From CALMEC01 sp963765105 (GTDB taxonomy: Bacteria > Actinomycetota > Thermoleophilia > Miltoncostaeales > Miltoncostaeaceae), in contig CAVXUW010000004.1 of assembly GCA_963765105.1 (NCBI GenBank), positions 1,302,001 through 1,366,000 of the forward strand: a DNA stretch of 64,000 bases. Direction: 5' to 3'. The notes beneath the pieces are model-generated. The model was given only the letters and a program-made list of their open reading frames with translations, searched no databases and was not told the origin of the DNA. This document shows, one piece after another, positions 8,931-17,237 of this stretch (the first letter of the stretch is position 1; each line of letters begins with the position of its first letter). The position numbers and the translations under genes are program-made.

Positions 8931-10369
8931 GACGTTCCACCCAGTGGGGGGCCATGGGCGCCCTGCTGGTGACGGCAACCGCCGTGCGCGCTGCGGCGTT
9001 CACTGGGCCATCGTTCGCCCTGGGATCGGACGAGTCGCGCTACATCGCCGTGGCCCAGAACCTGGCAAACGGCTTCTTCCCCTCCGGCGACACCGAGTGG
9101 TTCGGCACGCGCATCGTGCTGCTGTGGCCAGTGGCCGCTCTGTTTGCCCTCTTCGGCTCGGGCGATGTGACCGTGGCAATTTGGCCACTGGTGGGCTCGC
9201 TCACCGCCGTCGTGGCGGCCTTTGCTCTCGGTCGTGAGCTGCGCAGCCCGCGCGTGGGGCTGGTGGCCGCCGCCATCGTGGCTCTGGCCCCACTGGAGGT
9301 GCTCGTGGGCACCACTCTGCGTCCCGACGCCCTGGTGCCGGGGCTCATCGGCCTTTCCATTTGGGCAGCGCTTCGTGCCGCACGACACCCCGGGTGGATC
9401 TGGCCCGCAACCTCTGGGGCCCTGCTCGCGTGTGCCTGGTCCACCCGCGAGAACGCACTGGTCGTGCTGCCCGTGGTGCTGATGGCGCTCCGCCCGCGAC
9501 TTCGCGCGTCGCTTGCCCCGGCGGCGCTGGGATTTGCCGTCCCGATCGTCGCAACCATGGCGGTGTTCGCCGTCGGCGCCCGCTCCCCCCTTCGGCCGGT
9601 GATCGGGGCGGGCGCCGAGGGCGATTTCCGCAACCCCTTCACGGCGTTTGACCTCGAGGCCTCCTACCTGTGGACCGTGGCGCGTGGCGCGTTCGACCCG
9701 GGCACCCGCCTGTTTTTGGCGCTCCCGATCGTGGCCGTGGCCATCGCTGTTGTGCTGGTTCGCCGCAACCGTGATGCCCTCGTTCCCGGCGTGTGGTTGG
9801 CATTTGCCGCGCTGTACTTGGAGTTCGGCACGCTGGTGAACCTCGCCAAGCCGCTGCGTTACCTGACGCTGTGCACCATCCCCGCCGCTCTGCTGGTGGC
9901 CCTCGCCATCGACGGGCGGTTCGCGTCCATCGCCCCGATCGCCGCGGCTGTTGCCGTGGCCTTCGCGATCGGGATGCTCCCCGCCCGTCAGGAACGCGTG
10001 GATGAGGTGGTACTGACCGGTCGCATCGTCGCCCGGCTGCGCGAGTTGCCCCCCGGCCCGGTGGTGAGCGAGAACTACACGCTGTGGGCGAAGCTCACCA
10101 CCTACACGGCCCGCACGCGACTGCCGATCCGCGCCGCACGCGACCCCGAGTTCCTCACCCCCCGTGAAGCCGCCGTTCAACGCCGCCTCGAACCCCTTCC
10201 CACCGCTGCCCGCGGCGGCTACGTCGTAACCGCCCCGCTCGGGCGTCGCGCCGGGTGGCCGTCGAACTGGGACGACGCGCGACGCGCCATTGGCGCCACG
10301 GTGGCTCAGGGCGCGCTCACCCCCATCGCACGGGTCGATACTGCGACGATCTGGGGGTGGCCAACGTGA
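8927..10369 (+). CDS. GT39/ArnT-like polyprenyl-phosphate-dependent glycosyltransferase, integral membrane
   Basis: 480 residues from the ATG overlapping the murJ stop. The first extracytoplasmic loop carries LGSDESRYIAVAQNLANGFF, the Asp-Glu signature of dolichyl/undecaprenyl-phosphate-sugar dependent transferases (GT39/GT83-like GT-C fold). Around ten further hydrophobic segments follow (for example LLWPVAALFALFG, VVAAFALGREL, VPIVATMAVFAVG), and a C-terminal soluble part ends in TATIWGWPT. Family knowledge: such enzymes use a polyprenyl-phosphate sugar as donor on the outer face of the membrane. The adjacent GT2 synthase (GTGA overlap) is the natural source of that donor, so the two probably work as a pair (inference). 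Confidence 0.75.
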   Translation: MRRSTQWGAMGALLVTATAVRAAAFTGPSFALGSDESRYIAVAQNLANGFFPSGDTEWFGTRIVLLWPVAALFALFGSGDVTVAIWPLVGSLTAVVAAFALGRELRSPRVGLVAAAIVALAPLEVLVGTTLRPDALVPGLIGLSIWAALRAARHPGWIWPATSGALLACAWSTRENALVVLPVVLMALRPRLRASLAPAALGFAVPIVATMAVFAVGARSPLRPVIGAGAEGDFRNPFTAFDLEASYLWTVARGAFDPGTRLFLALPIVAVAIAVVLVRRNRDALVPGVWLAFAALYLEFGTLVNLAKPLRYLTLCTIPAALLVALAIDGRFASIAPIAAAVAVAFAIGMLPARQERVDEVVLTGRIVARLRELPPGPVVSENYTLWAKLTTYTARTRLPIRAARDPEFLTPREAAVQRRLEPLPTAARGGYVVTAPLGRRAGWPSNWDDARRAIGATVAQGALTPIARVDTATIWGWPT

Positions 10370-11052
10370 GCGTCGCGATCGTCATTCCCGCTCTGAACGA
10401 ATCGCCGACGATCGCCACGGTGATTGCCCGCACACGGGCTGTGGTGCCCTACGCCACCGTCGTTGTGGTGGACGACGCGTCGAGCGACGATACCGGTGCC
10501 ATCGCCCGGGCGTGTGGCGCCATCGTCGTTAGCAATCCCCGTCCCGGCGGATATGCCAACGCCCTGCGCGAGGGCTACCGTGTCGCACTGGCGGGCGGCG
10601 CCTTCCACCTGGTTCAGATCGACGCCGACGGTCAGCACACCCCGGAAGACGTCCCGGCGCTCCTTGCGCGACTCACCGACGCCGACCTGGTCATCGGCTC
10701 ACGCTTTCGCGGCAACGGCTACCGGATGGCGATGCCACGCCGCGCCGCCATCGGTGCGTGTAGCGCCCTCGCCCGGCTGGGCGGGGTTCGCGTCAGCGAC
10801 CCAACATCGGGTTTTCGAGCAATGACGAGCGCCGTCGCTGATGCGGTCGCCACCGAGGGGTTCCCCGACGGGCTCACCGAATCGAGCTACCTGGTGTGGC
10901 TCCGGCGCCGCGGCTTTCGCATTGCGGAGGTTCCCGTCACGATGACGGCCTCACCCGACGCGCACATGCACTCCGGTCCGGCGGCGGCGGCGCACTTTGG
11001 CCGCATCGTCCGGTCGACCGTCACGCTCGTGATCGCCCGTTCTCCCCGGTAA
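10366..11052 (+). CDS. Family 2 glycosyltransferase, polyprenyl-phosphate mannose/glucose synthase-like
   Basis: 228 residues from GTG 10366 (GTGA overlap with the GT-C enzyme). The GT-A fold motifs are clear: VAIVIPALNESPTI at the N-terminus, VVVDDASSDDTG (first Asp motif), and HLVQIDADGQHTPED (DxD metal-binding motif) near residue 85, then SRFRGNGYRM and a DPTSGFRAM segment. It has no C-terminal membrane domain, unlike long ArnC/GtrB proteins, so it should be peripheral. Family knowledge: DPM1-like synthases charge a polyprenyl phosphate with a hexose from a nucleotide sugar. Its position suggests it supplies the neighbouring GT-C transferase. Confidence 0.8.
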   Translation: MSVAIVIPALNESPTIATVIARTRAVVPYATVVVVDDASSDDTGAIARACGAIVVSNPRPGGYANALREGYRVALAGGAFHLVQIDADGQHTPEDVPALLARLTDADLVIGSRFRGNGYRMAMPRRAAIGACSALARLGGVRVSDPTSGFRAMTSAVADAVATEGFPDGLTESSYLVWLRRRGFRIAEVPVTMTASPDAHMHSGPAAAAHFGRIVRSTVTLVIARSPR

Positions 11053-11062
11053 TGTTGGGTCC

Positions 11063-12019
11063 ATGACGTTGACCAGCGTAGTGACCGGCGGAGCCGGCTT
11101 CCTCGGATCACACCTGTGCGACCGCCTCATCGGTGAGGGCAACCGCGTGATCTGTGTCGACAACCTCGACACCGGATCGCTGGAGAACATCGAGCACATC
11201 CGCGACGCGCGGTTCGAGTTCTTCCCGCATGACATGGTGAACCACTTGACCCTGCCGGGACCCATCCATGAGGTGTACCACCTGGCCTCGCCCGCGAGCC
11301 CCATCGACTACCTGCGCCTGCCGCTTCACACCCTGAAGGTGGGGTCGTATGGAACGCACAACGCCCTGGGACTGACCAAGCATCACCGGGCCCGGTTCCT
11401 CCTTGCGTCGACGAGCGAGGTCTACGGCGACCCGCAGGTCCATCCGCAGCCCGAAACGTACTGGGGCCACGTCAACCCCATCGGCCCCCGTGGTGTGTAC
11501 GACGAGGCAAAGCGCTACGCCGAGGCGCTCACGATGGCCTACCACCGCCAGCAGGGCGTCGATACCAAGATCGTCAGGATCTTCAACACCTACGGTCCGC
11601 GCATGCGGCCCAACGACGGGCGGGCCATCCCTACGTTCCTTCAGCAAGCCCTGTCAAACCGACCGATCACGGTGTTTGGCGACGGCGGTCAAACCCGGTC
11701 ATTCTGCTACGTCTCCGACCTGATCGACGGGCTCATCCGACTCATCCGCGCCGACTACCACGAGCCGGTCAACATCGGTAACCCCGGTGAGTACACCATC
11801 CTTGAGCTGGCACAGACGATCATTCGCATGACCGGCAGCCAGTCGGAGGTCATCTACGAGGCACTGCCGCAGGACGACCCGACGATCCGCCAGCCCGACA
11901 TCACCCTGGCCCGGGCGCTGTTGGGTTGGGAGCCGACCATCGACCTCGAGCCCGGCCTGCGGACGACAATCGCGTCGCTCACCACGGTGGGCGCCGGCGA
12001 GACGGCGCCAGCCCGCTAG
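11063..12019 (+). CDS. UDP-glucuronate decarboxylase (UDP-xylose synthase)
   Basis: 318 residues, a complete extended short-chain dehydrogenase. NAD-binding GGAGFLGSHLCDRL is at residues 9-22; the catalytic Ser/Thr region is LASTSEVYGDP near 112-122; the Tyr-x3-Lys pair is in GVYDEAKRYAE near 144-154. The segments YHLASPASP, RIFNTYGPRM and FGDGGQTRSFCYVSDL are those of UXS enzymes and set it apart from GalE/RmlB. Reaction: UDP-glucuronate to UDP-xylose plus CO2 via a 4-keto intermediate, cytoplasmic. It supplies a pentose donor, so xylose (or arabinose made from it) is likely a component of the operon's polymer (inference). Its stop codon shares a CTAG palindrome with the opposite gene. Confidence 0.92.
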   Translation: MTLTSVVTGGAGFLGSHLCDRLIGEGNRVICVDNLDTGSLENIEHIRDARFEFFPHDMVNHLTLPGPIHEVYHLASPASPIDYLRLPLHTLKVGSYGTHNALGLTKHHRARFLLASTSEVYGDPQVHPQPETYWGHVNPIGPRGVYDEAKRYAEALTMAYHRQQGVDTKIVRIFNTYGPRMRPNDGRAIPTFLQQALSNRPITVFGDGGQTRSFCYVSDLIDGLIRLIRADYHEPVNIGNPGEYTILELAQTIIRMTGSQSEVIYEALPQDDPTIRQPDITLARALLGWEPTIDLEPGLRTTIASLTTVGAGETAPAR

Positions 12020-13926
12020 CCCAGCACCTCGCCCGAGCCGACGGGTGTTCGGCCACGCCGTTCCCGTCGAGGTGAGAGGTCGACAAGTGCCGCCCCACTT
12101 TGGGCGATCGTGGCGAGCACAGCTTCTGCGTCAGGTGTGATCGGATCGGGGCGACGGGTGGCGGCCACGACCGCGCCCCACATCTGACCGTCGACCATGA
12201 CCGGAGCGGCAACGCTGGCGGTGTAGCGCCCGGTTGCCGCGATCTGGGCGATCTGCCGCGGGTCGATGCCCGTGTAGTCGTTGATCCGCGCCGGCGTACC
12301 GGTGCGGAAGACGGTCGCGACCGTTCCCGCACCTTCCAGGGCGAACGATTCGATGACGTGATCGTCGGGTGCGCAACGCCCCACCGGCGTCGCCTGACCG
12401 TCACGGAAGGCGAACACGAGACCGCACTCCACGCCGACGTGTTCAACGATCGACGCGGCGACGTCGTCGAGGGAACGAATGGGCGCCATCGCACTGCCGT
12501 CACCATCGTCGCCCGTTGGGGACGTGCTGGTCAGCAGGTAGCGTCCGGTGAGCCCGTCCAGCTGCTCGGCAAGCTCCGACAGGAGTTCGGCCGCGCTTTG
12601 GGTATCGCTGGCACCTGAGGCCATTTGGGAGCTGGTAATTGAGACATCGGACATCGCCTGAGCGATCTGGTCCATACCGATGTGCTGCTCGCGGACCGAT
12701 GCGGCGATGGCATTTGCGAACTGGGCGGTTTCGCTGATGGTGCTTTCCATCTGAGCAATGGCCTCGCCCGCACGCCGGGCGCGGACAACACCCTCGTCAA
12801 CGGCGGTCATGCCGTCGCTGGTCGTGACCACGGCAACGGCAGTGGCGCGTTGGATCTCGGTGAGAATGCCGTTTACCTCCGCGGTGGCGGCCTTGGACTG
12901 CTCGGCGAGGCTCCGAACCTCCTGGGCGACGACGGCGAAGCCGCGGCCCTGCTCACCGGCACGTGCTGCCTCGATGGTGGCGTTCAGTGCCAGCATGTTT
13001 GACTGGTCGGCGAGGTCGCTGACCGTGCGCGTGATCGACTCGATCGCGCGGGTCTGTTGCGACAATGACTGGATCTCTTTTGCGATCTGGTCGACGCGGC
13101 TGCGGATGAGGGTCATTCCCCCGATGATGCCGTCGACGGCCTCGCTCCCTTCGGTGGCAACACGCGTGGCCCCGTCTGTTTGGGTGGCCAGGTCGGCTGC
13201 GCGCTCGGCCACCTGACGGGAACTGGCGCGAACCTCGTCGATGGTGACGGATGTTTGCGCCACCGACGCAGCCTGCTCACTGGCGGCGCCGGTGTGCTGG
13301 CTCACGACTGTCAGGATCTGGGATGTCGCCCCGGCCATCTGCGTCGATGCCTCACGAACGCGCCCCGACAAGCTGCACAGACCGTCGGCCATCGTGTTGA
13401 GACGCTCACCGAGGGCACGCAACTCCGGGTCGGGAACCTCGACATTGACGCGCGCGGTGAGATCGCCGGCCGCAATACGCGACGCAAACGTCCCGTAGGC
13501 GTTGACCGCGGCCCGCAGGCTTGCCACCCGGTCGAGATCTGCGTGCTCACGGGCACGTTGTTCCCGGTTGCTGGCAAGGCTGCGGTTGAACGTCGCCGTG
13601 ACGCGGCCGAGCTCATCGTTGGAGGTCACCGGTAGCTCGATATCGAGCTCACCGGCCGAGATGCGGTTCCACGCGTCATCGAGTGCCCCAACGGAGCGGG
13701 AGACGCTGCGGGTGAAGAGAACGAGTGCGACAAGTGGTGTGAGGAAACCAAGTCCGAGAAGCGAGAAGACGAGCGTGGAAGTGCTCGCGTGGTGCGACAG
13801 CACGACAAGGCAGCCGACCGAGGGCACGGCAAACGCCAACGCGATTAAGACCAGCTTGTTACGAATACTCAGATAGGGCATTGCGCCGACGCGCTCCCGG
13901 GCCGTGGACCATTGCTTGGGTCTCAT
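12016..13926 (-). CDS. Methyl-accepting chemotaxis-like protein with C-terminal GAF domain
   Basis: 636 residues (an ATG at 13881 is an alternative start). Two hydrophobic segments (LVLIALAFAVPSVGCLVVL and LVFSLLGLGFLTPLVALVLF) are separated by only a few residues, so there is no periplasmic ligand domain. A HAMP linker follows (RSVGALDDAWNRISAGELDIELP), then a long signalling coiled coil whose tip DQSNMLALNATIEAARAGEQ matches the CheA/CheW-contacting hairpin. After the coiled coil, residues ~480-620 form a GAF domain (SIVEHVGVECGLVFAF...MWGAVVAATRR). No che genes are nearby. It probably senses an internal or membrane signal through GAF. It converges on the UXS gene and overlaps its stop. Confidence 0.85.
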   Translation of the reverse strand: MRPKQWSTARERVGAMPYLSIRNKLVLIALAFAVPSVGCLVVLSHHASTSTLVFSLLGLGFLTPLVALVLFTRSVSRSVGALDDAWNRISAGELDIELPVTSNDELGRVTATFNRSLASNREQRAREHADLDRVASLRAAVNAYGTFASRIAAGDLTARVNVEVPDPELRALGERLNTMADGLCSLSGRVREASTQMAGATSQILTVVSQHTGAASEQAASVAQTSVTIDEVRASSRQVAERAADLATQTDGATRVATEGSEAVDGIIGGMTLIRSRVDQIAKEIQSLSQQTRAIESITRTVSDLADQSNMLALNATIEAARAGEQGRGFAVVAQEVRSLAEQSKAATAEVNGILTEIQRATAVAVVTTSDGMTAVDEGVVRARRAGEAIAQMESTISETAQFANAIAASVREQHIGMDQIAQAMSDVSITSSQMASGASDTQSAAELLSELAEQLDGLTGRYLLTSTSPTGDDGDGSAMAPIRSLDDVAASIVEHVGVECGLVFAFRDGQATPVGRCAPDDHVIESFALEGAGTVATVFRTGTPARINDYTGIDPRQIAQIAATGRYTASVAAPVMVDGQMWGAVVAATRRPDPITPDAEAVLATIAQSGAALVDLSPRRERRGRTPVGSGEVLG

Positions 13927-13984
13927 CGGGTGAAGCGGGGTGAAACTTGAGCAGGCGAGCGCGGTTCCGCGGGCGGTGAAGCCC

Positions 13985-14791
13985 TTAGGTGGACGAGTTG
14001 TCCGGGGTGGCGTCGTCCGTCCACATGTCGCGCCTCCACGGCGCCGGTTGACCGAACATCTTCGCCAACCAAATGCCGAGCAGGTAGAGCACGATCTGCG
14101 GCGCCATGAGGAGGAGCATGCTCAGCGGGTCCCCGCCGGGAAGAATTGCGGCAACGATGGCGATGGCGACGATCGCGATGCGCCACTGCCGGATGTACAG
14201 GCCGGAGGTGGCCAAGCCCAGGCGCGCGAAAGCGAGCATCGCAACCGGGACCTCGAACATCAGGCCGGTTCCCAAGATGAGGCCGTTGACGAAGCCGTAG
14301 TACTCCCCGGCCCGCAGGGTGTTGTCGAAAACATCAGAGCCGAAGGCGAGCAAAAATTTGAGGGCAACCGGCAGGACGATGAAGTAGCCGAAGGCCGCGC
14401 CGCCCAGAAAGAGCACGGCCACACCGGCGACGACAACGAGCATCCGGCGTCGCGGTTGGTCGGCCACTGCGGGGATGATGTATGCGTAGAGCTGGTAGAG
14501 CCAAATGGGCAGGGCCAACACCAACGCCGCCCAGAGGGTGACCTTGAGCACCGTGAAAAGCGCCTCGGTTGGGGCAAGCGTGATGAGCCGCTGCTCCTCG
14601 TCGCCAGGGAGCGGGAGGGCCAACCACCGGAGGAGCTGTTTGTTGAATGCATAGGTGACGCCCCAGGCGACGATGAGGGCCGCGATCGAGACGATGATGC
14701 GGCGGCGAAGCTCGTCGAGGTGCTCAACGACGCTCAGCTGTTCGTCGGCGGCCACGCGGCGAAGCCGGAGACGAGCCGGCCAGCGCGCCAT
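13985..14791 (-). CDS. tatC: Sec-independent (Tat) protein translocase subunit TatC
   Basis: 268 residues. The N-terminal signature VVEHLDELRRRI (residues ~21-32) forms part of the twin-arginine signal recognition site, and about six transmembrane helices follow (ALIVAWGVTYAF, LWAALVLALPIWLYQLYAYI, MLVVVAGVAVLFLGGAAFGYFIV and others). TatC binds the RR signal of folded substrates and recruits TatA. Its ATG overlaps the tatA TGA (ATGA at 14789-14793), so the two are coupled. The minus-strand order is tatA-tatC, then the chemoreceptor-like gene 58 bp further on. Confidence 0.95.
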   Translation of the reverse strand: MARWPARLRLRRVAADEQLSVVEHLDELRRRIIVSIAALIVAWGVTYAFNKQLLRWLALPLPGDEEQRLITLAPTEALFTVLKVTLWAALVLALPIWLYQLYAYIIPAVADQPRRRMLVVVAGVAVLFLGGAAFGYFIVLPVALKFLLAFGSDVFDNTLRAGEYYGFVNGLILGTGLMFEVPVAMLAFARLGLATSGLYIRQWRIAIVAIAIVAAILPGGDPLSMLLLMAPQIVLYLLGIWLAKMFGQPAPWRRDMWTDDATPDNSST

Positions 14792-15120
14792 CAGCGTGAG
14801 GGGCTGTCGCCGCTCATCGGGGCGTCGGCACCATCGACGACCACGCCGTCGAGCAAGTCGTCGTCGAGCTCGTCCGTCACCTCCGGAGTGGCAGCCCTGG
14901 CGGCGGCCCCCCGGCCACTTGCGACATCGGTCGCGGTGGTGCGAAATTCGTCGACCTCGTCGCGAACAGAGGTGAGGTCGGTGGTCACCTCGTTCATCTG
15001 TCGCTTCATCTCGCGCATACCCCGTCCCACCTGGCGGCCCAGCTCAGGCAGGCGCTTGGGGCCGAACACCAGCAGGGCAATGATCAGCACGATGAGAATT
15101 TGAACGGCAGAGACATCCAT
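14791..15120 (-). CDS. tatA: Tat pore-forming subunit TatA/TatB-like
   Basis: 109 residues: a short extracytoplasmic N-terminus, one transmembrane helix (VQILIVLIIALLVFG, residues ~6-20), the hinge FGPKRLPELGRQVGRG, an amphipathic helix, and an acidic, disordered tail ending in DDDLLDGVVVDGADAP. The FGP hinge and overall plan define TatA/B; TatA is favoured because only one such gene accompanies tatC here. It oligomerises to let folded proteins cross the membrane. The long acidic tail is more TatB-like, so assignment between A and B is not settled. Confidence 0.88.
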   Translation of the reverse strand: MDVSAVQILIVLIIALLVFGPKRLPELGRQVGRGMREMKRQMNEVTTDLTSVRDEVDEFRTTATDVASGRGAAARAATPEVTDELDDDLLDGVVVDGADAPMSGDSPSR

Positions 15121-15421
15121 GGCGTGTGCCAGATGCTAGCGGGAGTTGTCAGGGATTCGTGTCAGGCACGATTTGGCCTTTCGAGGTAAATGCCAGCGAA
15201 TGCCGCGATGGCCTCGCCGTGAATCGATCGGAAGGGTGTCTCGGAAGTCCCGAGTGGGCAATGGCTTCGAGTCGCTCGGTGCGGTGCATTGGGATACCCG
15301 TTTGCGCGCCTCCCCCGCATCACGACGGAGCAGCAGCGTGGCGGAAGTACCGTGCTAGGGTCGGAGGTCCTTGTCCTCGCCGGACGTGGAGAGGAGTTTT
15401 CCCGGGAAGAGGAGAAACGAA
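15121..15421. other. Intergenic region between tatA and the F420-type oxidoreductase
   Basis: Divergent promoter interval of about 300 bp. I see no convincing gene, repeat or RNA. The right end holds the Shine-Dalgarno AGGAG at 15410-15414 for the next gene. Confidence 0.5.
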
Positions 15422-15799
15422 GTGCCGTACATGAGGCCCCCGCTCTTCGTGCGTCGTGTCTTCAATCCTCTCGCGATGCGATTCGGAATCGGAGGCTCAC
15501 AGGCGCTCGCGGTCCCGGGGCGGCGCTCCGGGCGGATCTATCGGGTCCCGGTGATCCCCGTTGAGCACGGCGGCGCGCGCTACCTGGTCTCGCCGCGCGG
15601 GGAGACCGATTGGGTGCGGAACCTGCGTCACGCCGGTGGCGGACAACTCGGAGGCGAGCCATTCCGGGCGGCGGAGGTTCCCGTCACAGACCGTCCACCG
15701 ATCATCGCCGCGTACAGGCTCGCCGCCGGACGCGCCGTGCGTTCGTTCTTCGAACAGCTTCCCGATGCCAAGGATCACCCGGTCTTCCGGATCGCTTGA
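15422..15799 (+). CDS. F420H2-dependent oxidoreductase-like (DDN/nitroreductase family) protein
   Basis: 125 residues from GTG 15422, chosen because AGGAG lies 7 nt upstream; ATG 15431 is the alternative. The fold signature is VFNPLAMRFGIGGSQALAVPGRRSG (split across residues ~11-35), then YRVPVIPVEHGGARYLVSPRGETDWVRNLRHAG, as in the deazaflavin-dependent split-barrel nitroreductase family. Family knowledge: these small proteins bind coenzyme F420 and reduce quinones, nitroimidazoles or other substrates. The presence of the family fits an actinobacterium that makes F420. Substrate unknown. It appears monocistronic, and a strong palindrome begins 26 bp after its stop. Confidence 0.75.
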   Translation: MPYMRPPLFVRRVFNPLAMRFGIGGSQALAVPGRRSGRIYRVPVIPVEHGGARYLVSPRGETDWVRNLRHAGGGQLGGEPFRAAEVPVTDRPPIIAAYRLAAGRAVRSFFEQLPDAKDHPVFRIA

Positions 15800-15824
15800 G
15801 TGAAGGGTTGTGGAGGCGAATATG

Positions 15825-15852
15825 GTTCACCTCCCGGCGCCGGGAAGTGAAC
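15825..15852. repeat. 28-bp near-perfect palindrome
   Basis: GTTCACCTCCCGGC followed at once by GCCGGGAAGTGAAC: two 14-nt arms with one mismatch and no loop. There is no following T-run, so an operator is more likely than a terminator, although it lies 26 bp past a stop codon. Its right half-site, read on the minus strand (TCACTTCCCGG), recurs exactly in the palindrome at 45481-45495. Confidence 0.6.
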
Positions 15853-16068
15853 TCACAATGAGCTTGCAGGCCCAGCCGGGGTCGTTCGTGGAGGGCGAAG
15901 CCCGCAATCGTGCCGATCTTCATCCTTCGATGCGGGCGGGATTTGTTGCCAGACTCCTTTTGAGTTGATCTCCCGGCACGGGCGCGACGCGAACACCGTC
16001 GCTTCTGCGGCTCGCCGAAGTGGCTACGATGCTGCCGACGCGAACGAGGATTGAACCGGAAGGAACAG

Positions 16069-16374
16069 ATGGCAAACACCGACCCCGCGCGGGACGCACT
16101 GGTGCGTCAGATGCGCGACCAGATCGTGGAGAACGACCTGAAACTGATTGGGGCCGTCAACGCACGTCTCTCACTGGTGGCAAAGCTGCGCACCTACAAG
16201 GAGGCGAATGACATCCCGTTTGTCGACCAGTCACGCGAGGCATGGATGCACACCTATCTCCAGAGCGCCAACAAAGGCCCCCTGTCGGCGGAGGGGCTCA
16301 CCGAGATCTTCGGCCACCTCTTGGAGCTGACGAAAGCCGAGACCGCCCGTGCAGCGAAGGCCTCCGGGGACTGA
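16069..16374 (+). CDS. Chorismate mutase, type II (AroQ fold)
   Basis: 101 residues starting at ATG 16069, which has GGAAGG at 16058-16063. An all-helical single-domain protein: RDQIVENDLKLIGAVNARLS, LVAKLRTYKEAND, SREAWMHTYLQSA, LTEIFGHLLELTK. The spacing of Arg/Lys in helix 1 and the Arg-x-x-Lys (LRTYK) region fits AroQ mutases that convert chorismate to prephenate for Phe/Tyr synthesis in the cytoplasm. No signal peptide, so not the secreted AroQ-gamma type. It stands alone, 2 bp from the stop of the convergent BFN-family gene. Confidence 0.8.
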   Translation: MANTDPARDALVRQMRDQIVENDLKLIGAVNARLSLVAKLRTYKEANDIPFVDQSREAWMHTYLQSANKGPLSAEGLTEIFGHLLELTKAETARAAKASGD

Positions 16375-16376
16375 GG

Positions 16377-16913
16377 CTAGGAGTTGAAGTCCTCGGGGGT
16401 GATGTTTTCGAGGAACTCCTTGAACTGCTCCACGACGTCGTCAGACTCCTCGGGTTCGTGTTCGAACTCGATCGCGCTATCGGCGATGACCTGGTCAGCA
16501 GCGAAGATCGGGGCGTTCGCCCGCACGGCGAGGGCAATCGCGTCGCTGGGGCGGGAGTCCACATCGATCTCGGCGGTGTCGCCCGCCAGGGTGATGAGCG
16601 CGTAGAACGTGTTGTCGCGAAGCTCGGTGACGGTGATGCGTGCCACGCGAGTGTTCAGCTCGCCCATGATCTCGGTGACGAGGTCATGGGTCATCGGACG
16701 CGGCGTGTCGGTGCCCTGCAGCTTCATCAAGATGGCTGCGGCTTCGGCATGCCCGATCCAGATTGGGAGAAACTTGTTACCGGAAATGGTTTTCAGTAAC
16801 ACGATCGGCTGTTTGCCGACCATGTCGAAGCTGACGCCGTAGATAACCATCTCCTGCATGGGTGAGTCGAACTCCTTGGGGTTTGCGCGGGCCCAGAGGA
16901 CCTCTCGAGTCAT
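16377..16913 (-). CDS. Bifunctional nuclease (BFN/DUF151) family protein
   Basis: 178 residues; a start at the internal Met of MQEMVIYGVSFD would drop 18 residues. The core GNKFLPIWIGHAEAAAILMKLQG, TRVARITVTELRDNTFYA and DSRPSDAIALAVRANAPIF is diagnostic of the DUF151/BFN domain, known from plant bifunctional nucleases and widely conserved in actinobacteria. The C-terminus is a strongly acidic tail (EHEPEESDDVVEQFKEFLE). The biochemical role in bacteria is unsettled, and DNase/RNase activity is known only for some members. Monocistronic, divergent from tRNA-Ile. Confidence 0.85.
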   Translation of the reverse strand: MTREVLWARANPKEFDSPMQEMVIYGVSFDMVGKQPIVLLKTISGNKFLPIWIGHAEAAAILMKLQGTDTPRPMTHDLVTEIMGELNTRVARITVTELRDNTFYALITLAGDTAEIDVDSRPSDAIALAVRANAPIFAADQVIADSAIEFEHEPEESDDVVEQFKEFLENITPEDFNS

Positions 16914-16976
16914 TATAGGAACGAACCCCCGGTTGTCTGCCCAGTCCGTTCGGTGCTACCTTTCCAGGCCGCTTCG

Positions 16977-17050
16977 GGGCGATTAGCTCAGGTGGTTAGA
17001 GCGCATCCCTGATAAGGATGAGGTCCGTGGTTCGAGTCCACGATCGCCCA
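16977..17050 (+). tRNA. tRNA-Ile (anticodon GAT)
   Basis: A complete 74-nt cloverleaf. The acceptor GGGCGAT pairs with ATCGCCC and the discriminator is A. The D-arm is GCTCAGGTGGTTAGAGC. The anticodon arm is CATCC-CTGATAA-GGATG with GAT at 17011-17013. The T-arm is CGTGG-TTCGAGT-CCACG. CCA is not encoded. A possible promoter, TTGTCT at 16933 and TACCTT at 16957 (18-nt spacer), lies upstream. Confidence 0.97.
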
Positions 17051-17149
17051 TTCCCCGAGACCCTGCATCCCCTCGTCGCTCGTGTCCTCCGGCGAGCCCC
17101 GCCGCCGGTGACACCACTGCGCCATCTCCAACGCGGCAATTGGCGCACC

Positions 17150-17173
17150 TCGGACGCCGATTGGCGCGTCCGA
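17150..17173. terminator. Possible hairpin downstream of tRNA-Ile
   Basis: TCGGACG pairs with CGTCCGA (7-bp perfect stem, 10-nt loop), about 100 nt after the tRNA. No long T-run follows, so terminator function is uncertain. Confidence 0.35.
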
Positions 17174-17237
17174 CGAAAGGTCCTGCTAATCAACGTATTA
17201 TGATGACGGCTAACGGCCCGGGAATGGGTGGGAGAAC

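Noticed and set aside
8468..10180. Long open frame on the minus strand
   Set aside because: Antisense to murJ and the GT39-like gene; His/Gly/Arg-rich composition typical of GC-rich shadow frames, while the plus-strand products have clear family motifs.
13940..15103. 387-codon open frame on the plus strand
   Set aside because: Antisense to tatC and tatA; low-complexity His/Arg/Gly product.
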